From Candidatus Heimdallarchaeota archaeon (GTDB lineage: Archaea > Asgardarchaeota > Heimdallarchaeia > Heimdallarchaeales > Heimdallarchaeaceae), in the NCBI GenBank assembly GCA_016839875.1, contig JAEOTK010000271.1, positions 1 through 9,464 on the forward strand: a DNA stretch of 9,464 bases, given 5' to 3'. The notes under the pieces were generated by a model. The model searched no databases. It saw nothing but the letters and a program-made list of their open reading frames with translations, and was not told the origin of the DNA. A program made the translations under genes and the position numbers. This document shows, piece after piece, positions 6,787 to 9,464 of this stretch. How positions within the stretch are numbered: position 1 is the first letter of the stretch; each line of letters begins with the position of its first letter.

Positions 6787-6794
6787 TTTATATA
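6787..6794 (+). promoter_or_regulatory. Archaeal TATA box of the aminotransferase gene
   Basis: TTTATATA matches the archaeal consensus exactly. Its centre is about 28 nt before the ATG at 6819, so transcription should begin at or within a few bases of the start codon, giving a leaderless or nearly leaderless message. A purine-containing stretch (GAACG) lies in the BRE region. The element is also readable on the minus strand as TATATAAA, 15-22 nt before the ATG of the NosD remnant. Confidence 0.7.
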
Positions 6795-6818
6795 GTTTGA
6801 AACTTGTTCATTTTAGAT

Positions 6819-7931
6819 ATGAAATTAGAGATTTTTGAGCTTGAAAGACGTCAATCCCTATGGGAAAATCTTGTGGATTATAATTTAACTGAAAGTGGTT
6901 TTCACCCATTCACACTTGAAGAATTACTTACCCAAAACCAACTTAAACAATTGCTTAATGTTCGAATAGGGTACGGTCAAACAAATGGTTCTCTTGAACT
7001 GAGGGATACAATCAAGCAAATTTATCCAGGAGCTAACCGTGATAATATCATTGTAACAAATGGTTCTGCAGAAGCTAATTATATTACTACTTGGAGTGTT
7101 TTGAATCCAGGTGATGAACTTATTCTCATGCTTCCTAATTACATGCAAATCTGGGGGTTAGCTAAATCTTTTGGTGTTAATGTCAAACCATTCCATTTGA
7201 AAGAAGAACTTGAATGGCAACCTAATATTGATGAAATAAGGAAGCTTGTTTCACCTAAAACTAAGATGATTTCTGTATGCAATCCTAACAATCCTACTGG
7301 TTCTATTCTTTCTAAGGATTCGATGAAAGAGATAATTGAGATCGCTAAAGAGAATGACATCTGGATACATTCTGATGAAGTCTATCGTGGTGCAGAATTA
7401 GATGGCATTGAAACCCCAACATTTTATGGAATGTACGATAAAGTACTTGCTGTTGGAGGGCTTTCTAAAGCTTACAGTTTACCAGGATTAAGAATGGGGT
7501 GGATTGTTGGACCTGAAGAAGCAATAGAGAAAGCATGGTCTTATCATGATTACACAACTATCTCTCCAAGTGTTCTGAGTCAACAAATAGCAACTTGGGC
7601 GTTACAACCAGAAACCAGAATGAAGATTCTTGAACGCAATAGAAAGATGTTAAAAGAGAATTTGGAGATATTCAAAGAATGGTTAAGTAAGAGACCTAAT
7701 CTGTTTCATTTTATTCCCCAAAAAGCTGGAGCTATGTCTTTTGTTAGATATGATATTAACATTAATTCGACCGAGTTTACAGAAAAATTAAGAACAGAGA
7801 AGAGTTTGCTTATAGTAGCTGGGGACTGCTTTGGAATGGATAATTACTTACGTTTAGGTTTAGGTTCAGAGAAGAATTATCTACTGAAGGGTCTTGATTT
7901 ACTTGCTGAAGCAATTGATGAATTGAGCTAA
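6819..7931 (+). CDS. Class I/II PLP-dependent aminotransferase
   Basis: This is a 370-residue cytoplasmic fold-type I aminotransferase, full length for the family. Family motifs appear in order. GYGQTNGSLELRD (51-63) is the substrate-side N-terminal motif. NPNNPTG is at 155-161. SDEVYRG at 185-191 includes the Asp that holds the PLP ring nitrogen (D186) and the Tyr that contacts its hydroxyl (Y189). SKAYSLPGLRMGW (216-228) has the Schiff-base lysine K217 and phosphate-binding R225. YLRLGLG carries the carboxylate-binding R345. All expected catalytic residues are present, so it should transfer amino groups between an amino acid and a 2-oxo acid; the substrate cannot be read from sequence. I chose the ATG at 6819 over an in-frame TTG at 6804 because it fits the TATA box and the family N-terminus. 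It is a single gene, divergent from the surface-protein island and converging on the peptidase gene, with 22 nt between their stops. Confidence 0.93.
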   Translation: MKLEIFELERRQSLWENLVDYNLTESGFHPFTLEELLTQNQLKQLLNVRIGYGQTNGSLELRDTIKQIYPGANRDNIIVTNGSAEANYITTWSVLNPGDELILMLPNYMQIWGLAKSFGVNVKPFHLKEELEWQPNIDEIRKLVSPKTKMISVCNPNNPTGSILSKDSMKEIIEIAKENDIWIHSDEVYRGAELDGIETPTFYGMYDKVLAVGGLSKAYSLPGLRMGWIVGPEEAIEKAWSYHDYTTISPSVLSQQIATWALQPETRMKILERNRKMLKENLEIFKEWLSKRPNLFHFIPQKAGAMSFVRYDININSTEFTEKLRTEKSLLIVAGDCFGMDNYLRLGLGSEKNYLLKGLDLLAEAIDELS

Positions 7932-7980
7932 CTCTGATTAACAAAAATAGTTTCTAACTTTGATGCAGTTTTAGTTTTTC
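7932..7980. terminator. Convergent T-rich termination region
   Basis: The two genes meet tail to tail here. On the plus strand, GTTTTAGTTTTTC (7968-7980) lies within the peptidase 3' end and could stop aminotransferase transcripts. On the minus strand a T5 run at 7947-7943, just after the peptidase stop, could stop peptidase transcripts. No hairpin is evident; the T runs are short. Confidence 0.3.
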
Positions 7981-9246
7981 AAAGAACTCCTCAGTTTCTT
8001 TTAATAGATCATTTGGAATATTATTTGTAAATTCAATTTCTTCCATCTGTTCTAATCTATTTATGATACTTATTGCATACTCACCCATTTTTTCTAAAGA
8101 AATCGGAGTAAACGTATCAATACTATCTAGTTCAGTATGATGAAGCATTTTGTCTTTATCGCCTTTAATAGTGTGCATAATTGAAGGAATATTGTTCTTT
8201 GCTAAGACCATATTGTTCCCCCTATTTGGAGTTTTATGCTTTGATTGTGCTTCAAATGAAGTTGTTTCACTTATATCATTAACCATTTCATATAGCTGGT
8301 CGTCACCTAAAACAAATGTTTGGATTTCTCCAGGTATGGAATCAATACGATCAAAGTTAATACTTAGTAGAACACGTGATGCATCATATTCCTTGAGTAA
8401 TTGAGAAATACCTTCCAGGCCAGTTTTTTCTCCTCCCAAAGAGACTATCCGATAAGTATAGTTTGGAGTTTGTTTTGAGATTAATCTAGCTAATTCAAGA
8501 ATCAAGGCTACACCTGCTGCACTATCTCTAGCTCCTTGAGTATTTTCGACAGTATCGTGATGCGCACAAATGAGAATAAAATCATTCTTTAATCCTTGTA
8601 TAATAGTTGATATATTAGAAGTAACAGCTTCATAATCAGTTTCTCCATGTATCAGTAATTTACCTTCAATTGGATCTTCTTCTTCAAAAGCTTTGAATTC
8701 TTTTTCGGGAAGTATCATGGTTGGAATATTTTTGAAGATAGAACTTTCTCCAAAAAAGATATCAGATCTTACCACTTCCTCTTGGTTTTTAGTTAAGATG
8801 ACAACACCAATAGGTTTCTGTGCAAATATGGCTTTTATTCTTCTGAAATTTTCAGGCTTGAGATAATCCTCTTCTGTATGTAGAATAACTATCTTATCTT
8901 TGATTTGACTAGAGGAAGGTTTCTCAATTTTCGATAATTGAATGAAGGAGATATCAGCTTCAACTCCCGTACTAGGTGTGTTTATTGTCATCCACATAGG
9001 ACTTCCTTCTAAAATTGCTTGACTTGGAAAAAGCTGAATGCTAGCATATTTTCCTTCATAAAATTTAATAGGAAAACTCTCTACCATTGGAAGAGAACCA
9101 ATATTCTTCCGAAAACATCTTGAAATAAACTTAATTGCATCTTGTTCATTTTTCGAACCTGTCACTCGAGGACTATAGTCAATGCACAGTTTTTTCATAA
9201 TTTGATATGCTGATTCTTTATCGAAATCCTTCATATCTAGCTTCAT
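7954..9246 (-). CDS. M28-family (aminopeptidase-like) metallopeptidase with PA-like insert; one metal ligand replaced
   Basis: This 430-residue protein has no signal peptide, so it is probably cytoplasmic. An N-terminal segment (1-60, SPRVTGSKNEQDAIKFI) is typical of M28 enzymes. A PA-like domain follows (about 85-205, SSSQIKDKIVIL, GVVIL, IPTMIL), then the peptidase core. Ligand motifs are AHHD (H229, D231), GARDSAAG (bridging D241), GGEKTG (general base E273), NFD (D299) and LHHT (H370). In characterised M28 enzymes the general base is followed by a second Glu that binds zinc (Glu131-Glu132 in the Streptomyces griseus aminopeptidase); here that position is Lys274. All other ligands are present, so the enzyme may bind one metal, use another ligand, or be inactive. 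The last 30 residues are an acidic, probably helical tail. The start is supported by GGTGA 4 nt upstream. It lies 36 nt downstream of a partial gene on the same strand, a likely operon. Confidence 0.88.
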   Translation of the reverse strand: MKLDMKDFDKESAYQIMKKLCIDYSPRVTGSKNEQDAIKFISRCFRKNIGSLPMVESFPIKFYEGKYASIQLFPSQAILEGSPMWMTINTPSTGVEADISFIQLSKIEKPSSSQIKDKIVILHTEEDYLKPENFRRIKAIFAQKPIGVVILTKNQEEVVRSDIFFGESSIFKNIPTMILPEKEFKAFEEEDPIEGKLLIHGETDYEAVTSNISTIIQGLKNDFILICAHHDTVENTQGARDSAAGVALILELARLISKQTPNYTYRIVSLGGEKTGLEGISQLLKEYDASRVLLSINFDRIDSIPGEIQTFVLGDDQLYEMVNDISETTSFEAQSKHKTPNRGNNMVLAKNNIPSIMHTIKGDKDKMLHHTELDSIDTFTPISLEKMGEYAISIINRLEQMEEIEFTNNIPNDLLKETEEFFEKLKLHQS

Positions 9247-9250
9247 ATTT

Positions 9251-9255
9251 TCACC
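9251..9255 (-). promoter_or_regulatory. Ribosome binding site GGTGA of the peptidase gene
   Basis: GGTGA on the minus strand lies exactly 4 nt before the ATG at 9246, the same spacing as at the two complete kelch genes. It fixes the peptidase start within the short gap after the upstream gene. Confidence 0.65.
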
Positions 9256-9282
9256 TATTTTGTATAGACTAACCTTAGATAA

Positions 9283-9464
9283 TCAGATTGTGTAAAACTC
9301 CAGTTTTTCTATGTTAATAAATCCAAATGAGACGAGTTGGCTTATAACAGATAGAAAATAAGGCAATGATTGAATAGCTGCTATAGTTTCTTTTACATCA
9401 GTATACACATCAATAAGCGTCTTCTGTTCATTATCAAGACAAGAATTCATGATTGCAATATACA
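9283..9464 (-). CDS. C-terminal end of an unidentified protein, winged-helix-like (5' partial)
   Basis: One minus-strand frame is open from the window edge (first full codon 9462-9460) to TGA at 9285-9283, giving 59 residues; the other two frames stop quickly. The tail reads DNEQKTLIDVY, then ETIAAIQSLPYFLSVISQLV, then SFGFINIEKLEFYTI. The pattern of a helix, a short turn, a helix ending in LVSFGFI and a strand resembles the small winged helix that ends DUF4388-type and related archaeal regulatory proteins (typical form: L..L..LG.I). Too little is visible to name a family. Its stop is 36 nt before the peptidase ATG with no T run between, so both genes are probably one transcript. Confidence 0.6.
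   Translation of the reverse strand, partial: YIAIMNSCLDNEQKTLIDVYTDVKETIAAIQSLPYFLSVISQLVSFGFINIEKLEFYTI

Noticed and set aside
6804..6818. Extended TTG start of the aminotransferase
   Set aside because: It begins only about 10 nt after the TATA box, upstream of where transcription should start.
6924..7360. Minus-strand ORFs at 6924-7148 and 7139-7360
   Set aside because: They are antisense to the aminotransferase, which has all its family motifs in order.
8150..8404. Plus-strand 84-codon ORF
   Set aside because: It is antisense to the peptidase core; the peptidase frame holds the catalytic motifs.

Overview
The window looks like low-GC archaeal DNA, most likely from an Asgard (Heimdall/Loki-type) archaeon. 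The evidence is a perfect archaeal TATA box (TTTATATA) 28 nt or so before the aminotransferase ATG, a membrane-anchored winged-helix regulator of archaeal layout, oligo-T terminators, and large secreted NosD-type beta-helix and kelch-propeller proteins with sequon-rich sequences. The lineage assignment is inference; the archaeal assignment is well supported.

Positions 1-6772, all on the minus strand, form a cell-surface protein island. In transcription order (right to left) it holds: a 37-codon remnant of a NosD-like gene (6772-6659); a six-blade kelch gene (6532-5336); a second, shorter NosD tail remnant (5295-5266); a second six-blade kelch gene (5137-3944); a membrane protein with an outside domain, one transmembrane helix and a cytoplasmic winged helix (3836-2820); a full-length NosD beta-helix protein (2743-968); and a third kelch gene that runs off the left edge (900-1). 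Every kelch gene follows a NosD-type YPL-x-x-DPW tail. The simplest reading is a duplicated [NosD, kelch] cassette in which two NosD members have been deleted down to their last codons.

Positions 6787-9464 are cytoplasmic functions. A plus-strand class I/II PLP aminotransferase (6819-7931) is driven by the TATA box and is probably leaderless. It converges on a minus-strand M28-type metallopeptidase with a PA-like insert (9246-7954), which lacks one of its expected metal ligands. That gene lies 36 nt downstream of the end of a partial gene whose C-terminus looks like a winged helix (9464-9283).

The two complete kelch genes share a conserved upstream region with an 11-bp palindrome close to the predicted transcription start, and a GGTGA-like ribosome binding site exactly 4 nt before the ATG, as does the peptidase gene. 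The regulator gene instead begins with TTG about 27 nt after a TATA-like element. The working picture is a set of differently regulated surface propeller and beta-helix proteins, with a one-component membrane sensor encoded among them. No RNA gene, CRISPR array or insertion sequence was seen. No stretch longer than 300 bases lacks a gene.
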